From assembly GCA_038200275.1 (NCBI GenBank), contig JBBPYC010000075.1:17471-81470 (forward strand): a stretch of DNA of 64,000 nucleotides, in the 5' to 3' direction. Both the position numbers and the translations under genes were made by a program. The notes beneath the pieces are model-generated. The model did no database searches. It saw only the letters and a list, made by a program, of their open reading frames with translations, and was not told the origin of the DNA. This stretch comes from JBBPYC01 sp038200275 (GTDB lineage: Bacteria > Pseudomonadota > Gammaproteobacteria > Burkholderiales > Burkholderiaceae_C). Shown one piece after another: positions 1 to 9,337 of this stretch. Position 1 is the stretch's first letter. Each line of letters starts with the position of its first letter.

Positions 1-92
1 TTCCACATGCTATAACCCTTGCAAACAAGGAGACACGCGATCTACACAAGTCCAACGGCGCAGTGTGCCGCAGCGTCCGGGCCCTTGGCTTC

Positions 93-1376
93 ATGACGCG
101 CGGTTTCTTCACGATCATGTGGGCGCAGTTCTTCAGCTCGCTCGCCGATCAAGCCCTGTTCGTGGCGGCCGTTCAGTTGCTGCGCAGCATGGGCGCACCG
201 GACTGGCAACAGGCGGCGCTGGTGCCGATGTTTGCGCTGTTTTACGTGGTGTTGGCGCCTTTTGTGGGCGCGTTCGCCGACGCGTTGCCGAAAGGCCGCG
301 TCATGCTGATCAGCAACACGATCAAGGCGGTCGGGTGCCTGATGATGCTGTTCGGCACACATCCGCTGATGTCTTACGCGATCGTCGGCCTGGGTGCTGC
401 GGCCTATTCGCCTGCCAAATACGGCATCCTGACTGAACTGCTGCCGCCGTCGCAACTCGTGAAGGCCAACGGGTGGATTGAGGGCCTCACGATCGCCTCC
501 ATCATTCTGGGCGTGCTGCTGGGTGGCCAACTGGTCGGCCCGCAGGTGTCGAGCCACTTGCTCGCGTTCGACTTTCCGTTCTTCAACACCGGCGTCGACA
601 CCGCGCCGGAGGCTGCGATCGCGGCCATGATGTTGGTCTATCTGCTGGCCGCCGGCATCAATCTGAAGATCCCGCGCACCGATGTGCCGCTGCGGCCTTG
701 GCCGAAGCAACCCTGGGCACTGCTGCCCGACTTCTGGACCTGCAACAACCGGCTCTGGCGAGACAAGCTCGGGCAGATTTCGCTGGCGACCACGACCTTG
801 TTCTGGGGTGTGCTCGGCAACCTCAAATACATCGTGCTGGGCTGGGCCGCTGTAGCACTTGGGTACGACGTGACGCAAGCGTCGGCACTGGTCGGCGTGG
901 TCGCGATCGGCACCGCGGCGGGGGCCATCGTGGCGTCGATGCGCGTCAAGCTCGATCAGGCCACCAGCGTGATACCACTTGGCATCGCGATGGGCGTTCT
1001 GGTGCTGCTGCTCAACGTGATCACGAATGTCTGGCTGGCAGCGCCGTTCCTGATTTTCTTGGGCGCGCTGGGCGGCTACTTGGTGGTGCCGATGAATGCG
1101 TTGCTGCAGCACCGTGGCCACAACCTGATGGGCGCCGGCCGATCGATCGCTGTGCAGAACTTCAATGAACAGGCCTGCATCCTGATGCTGGGCGGCTTGT
1201 ACAGCCTGTCGAGCGGCCTGGGCATGTCCGCATTCGGCGCGATCACCGGCTTCGGCCTGATCGTGGCCGGCTTCATGTGGATCATCCGGCGCTGGTATGC
1301 GCGCAATCTGGTGCGGCACAAAGATGAGATCGAGCATCTGCTTGCGATTGCGCGCAATGACAAGATGCATGGGTGA
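93..1376 (+). CDS. lplT: Lysophospholipid transporter LplT (MFS)
   Basis: A 427-residue polytopic membrane protein of the major facilitator superfamily. It begins MTRGFFTIMWAQFFSSLADQ, which matches the conserved LplT N-terminus (RGF-T-I--AQFFSSLAD). LplT flips lysophospholipids inward across the inner membrane so that they can be re-acylated. About twelve hydrophobic segments run through the whole length, and the soluble acyltransferase partner (Aas), adjacent in enterics, is not seen here. I chose the ATG at 93 because family similarity begins there. An in-frame GTG at 63 would add ten residues without family support. An AAGGAG at 28-33 is too far from either start to decide the matter. Family assignment is confident; substrate is inferred from the family. 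Confidence 0.88.
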   Translation: MTRGFFTIMWAQFFSSLADQALFVAAVQLLRSMGAPDWQQAALVPMFALFYVVLAPFVGAFADALPKGRVMLISNTIKAVGCLMMLFGTHPLMSYAIVGLGAAAYSPAKYGILTELLPPSQLVKANGWIEGLTIASIILGVLLGGQLVGPQVSSHLLAFDFPFFNTGVDTAPEAAIAAMMLVYLLAAGINLKIPRTDVPLRPWPKQPWALLPDFWTCNNRLWRDKLGQISLATTTLFWGVLGNLKYIVLGWAAVALGYDVTQASALVGVVAIGTAAGAIVASMRVKLDQATSVIPLGIAMGVLVLLLNVITNVWLAAPFLIFLGALGGYLVVPMNALLQHRGHNLMGAGRSIAVQNFNEQACILMLGGLYSLSSGLGMSAFGAITGFGLIVAGFMWIIRRWYARNLVRHKDEIEHLLAIARNDKMHG

Positions 1377-1437
1377 AGGCGGTGGCGATGTTGCCAGTTG
1401 CGCACTGCGTGCAATCGGGGCTTTCGAAGAACAACGC

Positions 1438-1638
1438 ATGACTGCCATCGTCACCGCCAGCCAAGCCCGCGCCAACCTCTATCGCCTCATCGACCAGACT
1501 GCCGAATCGCACCAGCCGAGGGTGATTTCGCCGGCAGTTGCTCAAGCCGCGCCAACATCCAGCGCCGTCCGATCTGCAACGTATTCAAGTACGAACGAGC
1601 CGTACAGGTCCTCTGCACGTGAGCCCACCATGGGTTAA
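1438..1638 (+). pseudogene. Decayed YefM/Phd-type antitoxin fragment
   Basis: The ATG at 1438 opens with MTAIVTASQARANLYRLIDQ and continues TAESHQP, which is the N-terminal DNA-binding part of a YefM/Phd antitoxin. Family resemblance stops near 1530, after about 31 residues. The remaining frame to the stop at 1636-1638 (low-complexity, Ala/Ser-rich) has nothing of the usual dimerisation and toxin-binding half. No RelE/YoeB-type toxin frame follows before pckG. I read this as the remnant of a toxin-antitoxin module that lost its toxin and the antitoxin C-terminus. A short free-standing repressor is the less likely alternative. Confidence 0.6.
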
Positions 1639-1777
1639 CGCAGCGCGCAGTCGTGAAACCACGGTGCCAACGCTCCGCGCCACCCAAAGTCCGGTCAAAA
1701 AGGGTTGAGGCACATACCCGACATGCGCGATCAGCTATCTATTCGGCAGCAAACGCGAGGAATTGGAAACTGCAACT

Positions 1778-3673
1778 TCAGGCCCCCAGCCGCTCCTCGA
1801 TCTTCTCCCGCGTCTGCTCCAGTGACTTCGGCAGGTGGTGCTTGAGCCGTTCGAACAGTTCGGTGTGCAGCTTCAACTCATCCACCCAGGCGGCACGATC
1901 GATGCTGGTCACGGCGTCGAACTTCGCGGCGCTGAAGTCCAGGCCGGTCCAAGTCAGTTCGTCGTAGGCGGGCGTGATGCCGAACAGATTGTCGCGACCT
2001 TTGGCCCGGCCTTCGATGCGGTCGATCATCCATTTGAGCACGCGCATGTTCTCGCCGTAGCCGGGCCAGACGAACTTGCCGGCCTCGTTTTTGCGGAACC
2101 AGTTGGTGGTGTAGATGCGTGGCAGCTTGGCGGCCGTGCCCGCGCTTTCCAGCTTCTTGCCCAAGTCCAGCCAGTGCTGAAAATAGTCGCTCATGTTGTA
2201 GCCGATGAACGGCAGCATGGCGAACGGGTCGCGCCGCACCTCGCCGTTGCCGCCGGCCATCGCGGCCGTGGTCTCGCTGCCCATGGTGGCGGCCATGTAG
2301 ACGCCTTCGACCCAGTTGCGGGCTTCGGTGACCAGCGGCACGGTGGTTGAGCGCCGACCGCCGAACATGAACGCATCGATCTTGACCCCGTTGGGATCGT
2401 CCCAGGCTGGATCCAGCGCCGGGTTGTTGGTGGCCGCGACGGTAAAGCGTGAGTTCGGATGCGCGGCCTTGGCACCAGTTTCTTTCGCGATCTGCGGCGT
2501 CCAGTCGTTGCCTTTCCAGTCGATCAGGTGATCGGGCAGCTTGCCGCCGTTGTCGGCTTCCATGCCTTCCCACCAGACGTCGCCGTCATCCGTCAGCGCC
2601 ACGTTCGTGAAGATCACGTCGTGGCCCAGGCTGTCCATGCAGTTCGGGTTCGTCGTGTAGTTGGTGCCGGGTGCCACACCGAAGTAACCCGCTTCCGGGT
2701 TGATCGCGCGCAGCGTGCCGTCGGCCTGCGGCTTGATCCAGGCGATGTCGTCGCCGACGGTGGTGACCTTCCAGCCCTCGAAGCCTGCCGGCGGCACCAG
2801 CATGGAGAAGTTGGTCTTGCCGCAGGCGCTTGGGAAGGCGGCCGCCACGTGGTATTTTTTGCCGTCCGGCTTGGCTACACCCAGCACCAGCATGTGTTCG
2901 GCCAGCCAGCCTTCGTCACGGCCCATGGTGGATGCGATGCGCAACGCAAAGCACTTCTTGCCGAGCAACGCATTGCCGCCGTAGCCGGAACCGTAGCTCC
3001 AGATCTCTCGCGTTTCCGGGTAATGCACGATGTATTTCGTGTCGTTGCAGGGCCAGGCGACATCCGCCTCGTCTTCATCGAGCGGCGCACCGACCGTGTG
3101 CACGCACGGCACGAATTCGCCGTCGGCGCCCAGTACGTCGAGCGCGCCCTGACCCATGCGCGTCATGATCTTCATGTTGACGGCAACGTACGGGCTGTCC
3201 GACAGCTCCACTCCGATATGCGCGATCGGACTGCCCAGCGGCCCCATGGAAAACGGCACCACATACATCGTGCGGCCGCGCATGCAGCCGTCGAACAGCG
3301 CGGCTTGAGCGTCACCCGCGCCGGTCTGCAGGATTGCGCGCATTTCTGCCGGCGCCATCCAGTGATTGGTCGGGCCAGCGTCTTCTTTTTTGGCCGAACA
3401 GATGAACGTGCGGTCTTCCACACGCGCCACGTCGCCGGGACTCGACAGCGCCAAGTACGAATTCGGCCGCTTCTCAGGATTCAGCTTTTTGAACGTGCCA
3501 CCGTCGACCAGCAACTGGCACAGGCGCTGGTACTCGGCGTCGCTGCCATCGCACCAATAGATGGTTTGCGGCTTGCACAACGCGGCCATGTCGTCGACCC
3601 ATTTGCGCAACGCGGCGTGCTTGACATGAGCGGGGGCGGCCAAGTTGTTGGCTTGTGCGGTGGATGAACTCAT
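1778..3673 (-). CDS. pckG: Phosphoenolpyruvate carboxykinase (GTP)
   Basis: A 631-residue cytosolic enzyme interconverting oxaloacetate plus GTP with PEP, GDP and CO2, the entry step of gluconeogenesis from C4 acids. The GTP-class kinase P-loop is visible (FPSACGKTNFSML), as are NWFRKNEAGKFVWPG and GENMRVLKWMIDR, all hallmarks of the GTP-dependent family rather than the ATP-dependent PckA. Length is normal. The start is MSSSTAQANN at 3673, preceded by a good AGGGAG ribosome-binding site. An upstream extension to 3862 is rich in Cys and Arg and is not family-like. It stands alone, with about 270 bases to metW. Together with maeB and pyk elsewhere in the window it suggests growth on organic acids. 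Confidence 0.96.
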   Translation of the reverse strand: MSSSTAQANNLAAPAHVKHAALRKWVDDMAALCKPQTIYWCDGSDAEYQRLCQLLVDGGTFKKLNPEKRPNSYLALSSPGDVARVEDRTFICSAKKEDAGPTNHWMAPAEMRAILQTGAGDAQAALFDGCMRGRTMYVVPFSMGPLGSPIAHIGVELSDSPYVAVNMKIMTRMGQGALDVLGADGEFVPCVHTVGAPLDEDEADVAWPCNDTKYIVHYPETREIWSYGSGYGGNALLGKKCFALRIASTMGRDEGWLAEHMLVLGVAKPDGKKYHVAAAFPSACGKTNFSMLVPPAGFEGWKVTTVGDDIAWIKPQADGTLRAINPEAGYFGVAPGTNYTTNPNCMDSLGHDVIFTNVALTDDGDVWWEGMEADNGGKLPDHLIDWKGNDWTPQIAKETGAKAAHPNSRFTVAATNNPALDPAWDDPNGVKIDAFMFGGRRSTTVPLVTEARNWVEGVYMAATMGSETTAAMAGGNGEVRRDPFAMLPFIGYNMSDYFQHWLDLGKKLESAGTAAKLPRIYTTNWFRKNEAGKFVWPGYGENMRVLKWMIDRIEGRAKGRDNLFGITPAYDELTWTGLDFSAAKFDAVTSIDRAAWVDELKLHTELFERLKHHLPKSLEQTREKIEERLGA

Positions 3674-3949
3674 CAAAAAACTCTCCCTGACTGCGAACAA
3701 GAGGCGCCCCTGAATCCGGCGGACGCGATAACCGTCGATTGTGTCAAATCCGCGACGCCGTAGCAAAAAATGCACTGGCTTGGTGAATTCGCCTGAGCAA
3801 GCGCAGCGCCCGCTGCCGTTTGAATTTCCTATGACGCACGGTTTGCGTGCACAACGCTGCAACGCAGGCAGTCAAATTCCAACAGGGGCCGCTCCTGGCA
3901 ACGGGGAAGGCGGGAGCCAAGCGAAGGCAGCGTTGCCTGGGGGGTGAGT

Positions 3950-4534
3950 TCAAGCCTTTTCGAACTTGAATACCGCCGTGCCCGCACGCGCGTTGGGCAA
4001 CCAGCGGACTTCGCGGCCATCTTGCAGCCCGAATGCGTCGAGGATGCGGAGATCGTTGGCGCGCGCGAGCAGCTCGAAATCCTTGAACGTGCCGACCCGA
4101 ATGTTTGGCGTGTCATACCACTGATACGGCAGCCGGCGCGTGACCGGCATGCGGCCCCGGAGCACACTCAAACGGTTCGGCCAATGCGCAAAATTCGGAA
4201 ATGCGACGATGCCGATGCGCCCGACCCGCGCGGTTTCGCGCAGCATCACTTCGGCATTGCGCAGGTTCTGCAAGGTGTCGATCTGCAGCACCACGTCGAA
4301 GCTCGCGTCGCCGAACATCGCGAGCCCTTCGTCAAGGTTCAACTGGATCACGTCGACGCCGCGCCGCACGCCCGCGAGCAGTTTTGCGTCGTCGATCTCG
4401 ACGCCGTAGCCGGTACAGCCCTGTTCACGTTGCAGCAGTTCGAGCAGGGCACCGTCGCCGCAGCCCAAGTCGAGCACGCGCGAGCCGGCCGGCACGAGCC
4501 GCGCGATCGATTGCATGGTGAGCGCGTCGCTCAT
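3950..4534 (-). CDS. metW: Methionine biosynthesis protein MetW
   Basis: A 194-residue SAM-methyltransferase-fold protein. Motif I is clear near residues 20-28 (VLDLGCGDG), followed by an acidic strand end at YGVEIDD and the family stretch VLQIDTLQNLRN. MetW works with MetX in homoserine acylation for methionine synthesis; its exact chemistry is not settled in the family. Its ATG overlaps the metX stop by four bases (ATGA), so the two are almost certainly translationally coupled from one leftward transcript. Length and order match other betaproteobacteria. Confidence 0.95.
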   Translation of the reverse strand: MSDALTMQSIARLVPAGSRVLDLGCGDGALLELLQREQGCTGYGVEIDDAKLLAGVRRGVDVIQLNLDEGLAMFGDASFDVVLQIDTLQNLRNAEVMLRETARVGRIGIVAFPNFAHWPNRLSVLRGRMPVTRRLPYQWYDTPNIRVGTFKDFELLARANDLRILDAFGLQDGREVRWLPNARAGTAVFKFEKA

Positions 4535-5640
4535 GCTGCAGTCAGTTGCGGAGCGACCCGGCGATCGAAGTAGCTGCGAACGAGTTCCAGATAGCGCGCG
4601 TCTTCCAGCAAGAACGCATCGTGTCCGTGCGGCGCATCGATTTCTGCGTAACTGACCCTGCGGCGGTTCTCCAACAGCGCGCGCGTGATCTCTCGGCTGC
4701 GCGACGGTGCAAAGCGCCAGTCGGTCGTGAAGCTGACCAGCAGGAACTCACAGCTTGCGCGTGCCAGTGCTGCTGTCAGATCGCCGCCGAACGTCCGCGC
4801 CGGATCAAAGTAATCAAGTGCGCGCGTGATCAGCAAGTACGTGTTCGCATCGAAGTAGTCGCTGAACTTGTCGCCCTGATAACGCAGGTAGCTCTCGATC
4901 TGGAACTCGATGTCCTGCGTGGTGTAGATGAAGTCCGGGCCGCCGCGCAGCTGTCGGCCGAAGCGCTCGTTCATCACGTTATCGCTCAGATACGTGATGT
5001 GGCCCAGCATGCGGGCGATGCGCAGGCCACGCCGCGGCACCGCGCCATGCACATAGAAGTCACCACCATGAAAGTCTGGATCGGTCTGGATTGCACGGCG
5101 TGCGACTTCGTTGAATGCGATGTTCTCGGCCGTCAGGTTCGGCGCACTCGCAATCACCAGCGCATGCCCGACGCGCTCCGGATACTGTAGCGTCCAACCC
5201 AATGCCTGCATGCCACCCAGGCTGCCACCCATCACGGCAGCAAGTTTTTCGATGCCGAGCGCATCAAGCAACCTGGCCTGCGAATCGACCCAGTCCTCCA
5301 CCGTAACGACTGGAAACTGCGAGCCGTAGTCACGGCCCGTATCGGGGTCTTCGTGCATCGGCCCGGTCGATCCGAAGCAGGAGCCGAGGTTGTTCACGCA
5401 GACAACGAAGAAGCGATCGGTGTTGACCGGCTTGCCCGGGCCGATCATGTTGTCCCACCAGCCCGTGGACTCGGTCTCGCCTTCATACAGCCCGGCCACA
5501 TGATGCGAAGCGTTCAGTGCGTGGCAGATCAGCACCGCGTTCGAACGCGCCGCGTTCAACTCGCCATACGTCTCGTAGCTCAGTGAATAGTCGCGGATTG
5601 ACCGGCCGCTCTTCAGCGGCAGTGGCGCGGCGAAGCGCAT
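4531..5640 (-). CDS. metX: Homoserine O-acetyltransferase
   Basis: An alpha/beta-hydrolase-fold acyltransferase (369 residues from this start) that acylates homoserine, the first committed step of methionine synthesis. It contains the family signatures NNLGSCFGSTGP, the nucleophile elbow GGSLGGMQALGW and the C-terminal catalytic His in HGHDAFL. The ATG at 5640 (MRFAAPLPLKSG) begins where family homology does. Some homologues carry about ten more residues, so a TTG about eight codons upstream is possible, although I see no strong ribosome-binding site. Acetyl versus succinyl donor cannot be told by eye. It is followed directly by metW. The 180-base leader on its 5' side shows no riboswitch that I recognise. 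Confidence 0.94.
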   Translation of the reverse strand: MRFAAPLPLKSGRSIRDYSLSYETYGELNAARSNAVLICHALNASHHVAGLYEGETESTGWWDNMIGPGKPVNTDRFFVVCVNNLGSCFGSTGPMHEDPDTGRDYGSQFPVVTVEDWVDSQARLLDALGIEKLAAVMGGSLGGMQALGWTLQYPERVGHALVIASAPNLTAENIAFNEVARRAIQTDPDFHGGDFYVHGAVPRRGLRIARMLGHITYLSDNVMNERFGRQLRGGPDFIYTTQDIEFQIESYLRYQGDKFSDYFDANTYLLITRALDYFDPARTFGGDLTAALARASCEFLLVSFTTDWRFAPSRSREITRALLENRRRVSYAEIDAPHGHDAFLLEDARYLELVRSYFDRRVAPQLTAA

Positions 5641-5821
5641 CGTTTGCGAAACAGCAAAGTGGGACAAAGCGGTAGTGATCCAAAACCTGGCGGCACGAAC
5701 GTGTGCAGCAACAAAAACCGCCACGCAACGATTGCTAACAAACAGGCGTTGCCAGCGAAACGGATGTCCGTGATGCGACCTACAAAGGCAACTTTTCAGT
5801 ATAGCGATGCGCCCCGGCGGC

Positions 5822-6748
5822 TCACTCGGTACCGCTGGCTGTGGTGCGTGCGATCCAGGCCGCTCCTTCGGCCAGCAGGAAGTCTTTGAACGCTTGGGCG
5901 ACCGGCGGCAGCCGCTTGTCCCGCCAATGCACCACGTACCAGTTGAGCATCAACGGCAGGCCTTGCAGGTCCAGGACATTCAGGCTTCCGCTGCGCAATT
6001 CCTGCCCGATCGTGTGGATCGACAGAAAGCCGAGTCCCATGCCGGCCATCACGGCCTGCTTGATGGTCTCGGTGCTTCGAATTTCCATCGCGACCTTGAC
6101 TTGCGCGAACTGCGCGCCGAACGCGTCCTGCATCGAATGCAGCGTGTCCGATCCTTTCTCACGCAGCACGAACGGCTCGCACAGTACGCGCGACAGGGGA
6201 ATCAATCGTTCGCCGACCAGCGCGTGCCCAGGCGCTGCGACCACCACGTAAGGGTGCGGCGCGAACGCGACGCTGTCGAACTCTGGCTCGTGCGGTGGCC
6301 GCACCATCACGGCCAGATCGGTCAGGTTCGCGGCCATCTGGGCCAGCAGACCTTCGCGATTGTGCACCGTGAAATTCAGCGTGACGCCCTGATGGCGCCC
6401 GATGAATTCGACCAGCAGGCGCGGGAAGAAATAGTCCCCAGCGCTGATCACCGCAACATTCAACCGGCCGCCGGTGATGCCCTTGAACTGCGTCATCGCG
6501 GACTCGGCCGCCTCGAACTGCGTGATGATTCGGCGCGCGATCTGGAGCAGCTCGGTGCCGGCCGGTGTCAGGTAGATTTTCTTGCCGAGCTGCTCAAAGA
6601 GCGGGACGCTGGCATGCTCCTCGAGCTTCTTGACCTGAATCGAAACGGCTGGCTGTGTCAGATGCAGCTCTTCCGCCGCGCGCGAGAAACTCAAGTGCCG
6701 CGCAACCGATTCGAACACCTTCAACTGGCGCAGCGTGGCGTGTTTCAT
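5822..6748 (-). CDS. LysR-type regulator, CbbR-like
   Basis: A 308-residue LysR transcription factor. The N-terminal winged helix-turn-helix is typical (HLSFSRAAEELHLTQPAVS, residues ~18-36), followed by a linker helix and a periplasmic-binding-protein-like effector domain from ~90. The opening MKHATLRQLKVFESVARHLS and the stretch QFKGITGGRLNVAVISAGDY resemble CbbR/CfxO regulators of carbon fixation. No rbcL/rbcS or other Calvin cycle gene lies in the window, so the CbbR label describes similarity and not function. It sits upstream of metX and downstream of pyk on the same strand with gaps of 180 and 70 bases. Its target may be outside the window. Confidence 0.88.
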   Translation of the reverse strand: MKHATLRQLKVFESVARHLSFSRAAEELHLTQPAVSIQVKKLEEHASVPLFEQLGKKIYLTPAGTELLQIARRIITQFEAAESAMTQFKGITGGRLNVAVISAGDYFFPRLLVEFIGRHQGVTLNFTVHNREGLLAQMAANLTDLAVMVRPPHEPEFDSVAFAPHPYVVVAAPGHALVGERLIPLSRVLCEPFVLREKGSDTLHSMQDAFGAQFAQVKVAMEIRSTETIKQAVMAGMGLGFLSIHTIGQELRSGSLNVLDLQGLPLMLNWYVVHWRDKRLPPVAQAFKDFLLAEGAAWIARTTASGTE

Positions 6749-6816
6749 GGCATGCCTGCTATGCTTCTTGAAGCCAGTTCCCTCGTGCCATAGCGTGGAT
6801 CGCTGGACTACCGATG

Positions 6817-8232
6817 TCAGCCGATCCTTGACACGTACAGCAGGTTGCTCATGCCCGGCTCGCCGAACGGCAGCCCCGCCACGATCACCACATCGTCGCC
6901 GCGGCCCGCGAATCCTTCAATCACCGCGATGCGATTTGCCCACTTGATCATGTTGGCAACGTCATGCAATTGGTCGATCGCAACCGCGTGCGCACCCCAC
7001 AGCAAGGCAAGCCGGCGCGCAATGGACAAGTGCGGCGTCAAGCTCAGGATCGGCGCGGCTGGGCGCTGGCGTGCGGCGCGCAGGCTGGTCGAGCCGGACC
7101 CGGTATAGGTGACCAGCGCTGCAGGCTTGATGGTGGCTGCGATCTGACGCAGCGCCCCTGTCACCGCATCGGCGGTGCTGCCGCTGCCGGTATGCCAGGA
7201 CGCTTCGATCCCGTCGCGATACGACGGCGACGCTTCCACCTTCTCGATGATCCGGTTCATCATCTGGACCGCCTGCACCGGGTACTTGCCGGATGCCGAT
7301 TCGGCTGCCAGCATCACCGCATCGACCCCGTCGTAAATCGCTGTCGCCACGTCCGACACTTCAGCGCGCGTGGGTGTGGTCGAGCCGATCATCGATTCGA
7401 GCATCTGCGTGGCCACCACGACCGGTTTGCCTGCCGCGCGGCAGGCGCGCACGATTCGGCGCTGAAGTTCCGGCACATCTTCGGGCGGCAGTTCCACGCC
7501 CAGGTCACCGCGCGCGACCATGAGTCCATCGGCCGCGGCGATGATGGCATCCAACTCCGTGACTGCCGCCGGCTGTTCGAGCTTGGCCATGATCCAGGCG
7601 CGCTCGCCGACCACTGCACGCAGCGCCACGATGTCCTGCGCGCGCTGCACGAACGACAGCGCGACCCAGTCAGCGCCAAGGTCAAGCCCGAACGCGAGAT
7701 CGTCACGATCCTTCGCCGTGAGCGGTGCGACCGGCAGCAGCACGCCGGGAACATTGACGCCCTTGCGGTCGGAAATCGGGCCGCCTTGCAGTACCGTGGT
7801 GTCCGCATGGTCAGGCCGGCGGCTGGTCACTTCCAGGCATATCCGGCCCTCATCGAGCAACAGCCGCATACCGACCTTGATTACCGCGAACAGCTCCGGG
7901 TGCGGAAGTCCGACCCGAGTCGCATCGCCTTCGGCCGGGTCCAGATCGAGCCGAAATGCGGCACCGGTGGCCAGTTCGGCCGCGCCGCCCAGGAAAGTGC
8001 CGATGCGCGGCTTTGGTCCCTGCAAGTCGATCAGGATGCCGATGGGTCGATCGAACTCGACTTCGAGCCGGCGGATGATCTGCACGCGCTCGGCATGCGC
8101 GGTGCGCAGACCCAGGCTCAGGTTCAGCCGGAAAACGTCGGCGCCGGCCTCGAACAGTGCGCGAATCGTCGCCTCGTTAGAGGAAGCCGGCCCAAGCGTG
8201 GTGACAATCCGGGCTCTGCGCGTTCGTCTCAT
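6817..8232 (-). CDS. pyk: Pyruvate kinase
   Basis: A 471-residue glycolytic enzyme making pyruvate and ATP from PEP and ADP. Signatures are TLGPASSNEATIRALFEAGADVFRLN near the N-terminus split by the usual strand pattern, the active-site strand IMAKLEQ, ARGDLGVELP, and the K/Mg-binding segment VATQMLESM. The C-terminal allosteric domain is present (about residues 345-470). It begins 15 bases after the PanE-family gene stop and probably shares that transcript. Pyruvate kinases in operons with acid-catabolic genes are often the second isozyme serving glycerate or tartrate pathways. Whether this is the main or second copy cannot be told from the window. Confidence 0.95.
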   Translation of the reverse strand: MRRTRRARIVTTLGPASSNEATIRALFEAGADVFRLNLSLGLRTAHAERVQIIRRLEVEFDRPIGILIDLQGPKPRIGTFLGGAAELATGAAFRLDLDPAEGDATRVGLPHPELFAVIKVGMRLLLDEGRICLEVTSRRPDHADTTVLQGGPISDRKGVNVPGVLLPVAPLTAKDRDDLAFGLDLGADWVALSFVQRAQDIVALRAVVGERAWIMAKLEQPAAVTELDAIIAAADGLMVARGDLGVELPPEDVPELQRRIVRACRAAGKPVVVATQMLESMIGSTTPTRAEVSDVATAIYDGVDAVMLAAESASGKYPVQAVQMMNRIIEKVEASPSYRDGIEASWHTGSGSTADAVTGALRQIAATIKPAALVTYTGSGSTSLRAARQRPAAPILSLTPHLSIARRLALLWGAHAVAIDQLHDVANMIKWANRIAVIEGFAGRGDDVVIVAGLPFGEPGMSNLLYVSRIG

Positions 8233-8247
8233 GGCTGGCTCTTCATT

Positions 8248-9264
8248 TCATGTGGTTGCAAGGTCCTGCATGCGCACCTGACCGCGCTGTTCGTCCATGC
8301 TCTTGCCCAGCAGCTTGACAAGCGCATACACGGTGTCGATGTGCGGCGTCGGCGTGTCGGTCAAGCGGCCGAGTTCGACCACGGTACCAACCAGCGCATC
8401 GATCTCAGGCGCGCGGCCAGCTTCGATGTCCTGCAGCATCGACGTCTTGTGCTTGCCGACCTTCTCGGCGCCTGCAATGCGCTTGTCGAGCGAAACCCGG
8501 AACGCGATGCCGAGTTTTTCCGCAACCGACTGCGCCTCACGCATCATCGACGCGGCCAGTTCCCGGGTGAGCGGAAACTGGCAGATATCGACCAGGGTGG
8601 AGTGGCTCAGTGCGCTGATCGGGTTGAATGTGAGGTTGCCCCAGAGCTTGAGCCAGATTTCGGAGCGGATATCCTCAAGCACGGGCGACTTGAAGCCGGC
8701 GCGTTCAAAGCAGGCCGCAATCCGTTTCACGCGGTCGCTCGACCCACCGTCGAGTTCACCGAGCGGAAAGCGATCGCCTTCGACGTGCCTGACAACGCCG
8801 GGTGCGATCAGCTCAGACGCTGGATATACAACACAGCCGAGCACGTGGCTGGCGGGAATGAATTTACCGACGATGCCCGTCGGGTCCACGCTGTGCACAC
8901 GGGTGCCCTCCAGCGCACCCCCGTGCTTTTGAAAGTACCAGTAGGGAATGCCGTTTTGCATCGTGACGACGACGGTATCGGGTCCGAGCAGCTCCTGCAC
9001 GTCACGTGCTACCGATTCCACCTGATGCGCTTTCATCGCAAGGATCACAAGGTCTTGCGGCCCGGCTTCCGCATAGTCGTTGGTGGCCCGTACGTTTTTG
9101 GCGACGTGCTCGGTGCCGTCGGCCATGATCAACTTCATGCCGTCACGCTTGATCGTTGTCAGGTTCGCGCCGCGCACGACGAAAGTCACGTCTTCGCCTG
9201 CCAGAGCCAGCTTGACGCCAACGTAGCCGCCGATCGCGCCGGCACCGATGATTGCCACTTTCAT
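8248..9264 (-). CDS. 2-Dehydropantoate 2-reductase family (PanE/ApbA)
   Basis: A 338-residue NAD(P)H-dependent ketoacid reductase. The Rossmann nucleotide motif GAGAIGGYVG is at residues 7-16, with the N-terminal ApbA domain to ~165 and the C-terminal helical domain after it. NPISALSH and the conserved Lys in the C-domain (LKLWGNLTFN) fit the family. The start MKVAIIGAG at 9264 is clear. Canonical PanE reduces ketopantoate for coenzyme A synthesis, but the family also includes paralogues acting on other 2-oxoacids or on glyoxylate or oxalyl-CoA. Its setting between an FAH hydrolase and pyk suggests a catabolic role; no panB or panC is near. I therefore give no gene symbol. Confidence 0.85.
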   Translation of the reverse strand: MKVAIIGAGAIGGYVGVKLALAGEDVTFVVRGANLTTIKRDGMKLIMADGTEHVAKNVRATNDYAEAGPQDLVILAMKAHQVESVARDVQELLGPDTVVVTMQNGIPYWYFQKHGGALEGTRVHSVDPTGIVGKFIPASHVLGCVVYPASELIAPGVVRHVEGDRFPLGELDGGSSDRVKRIAACFERAGFKSPVLEDIRSEIWLKLWGNLTFNPISALSHSTLVDICQFPLTRELAASMMREAQSVAEKLGIAFRVSLDKRIAGAEKVGKHKTSMLQDIEAGRAPEIDALVGTVVELGRLTDTPTPHIDTVYALVKLLGKSMDEQRGQVRMQDLATT

Positions 9265-9337
9265 TTTTTTGCTGCCGTTCTGTGCGGTTGATATTTGTCG
9301 TTGGGCTTTATTGCGTGGAACATGCGGGCGATCAAGG

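Noticed and set aside
42..1475. Minus-strand frame of 477 codons opposite lplT
   Set aside because: Antisense of the transporter; His/Gln/Arg-rich without motif.
3880..3945. Possible third copy of the dispersed intergenic repeat, on the minus strand upstream of pckG
   Set aside because: Only loose similarity (GGCTCCCGCC and GCGGCCCCTG-like blocks); the diagnostic GCGGCCTGGCGGA block is missing.
5641..5821. Leader upstream of metX checked for a SAM or SAH riboswitch
   Set aside because: I could not find the conserved core or a convincing multi-stem fold; only a TATACT -10-like hexamer (minus strand, 5798-5803) without a good -35.
5822..6748. CbbR label taken as sign of a Calvin cycle operon
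   Set aside because: No rbc or cbb genes are in the window; LysR subfamily resemblance alone does not support autotrophy.
6964..9291. Very long open frame (775 codons) on the plus strand
   Set aside because: It lies antisense to pyk and the PanE-family gene, is full of Arg/His/Gln runs typical of reversed GC-rich codons, and has no family motif.
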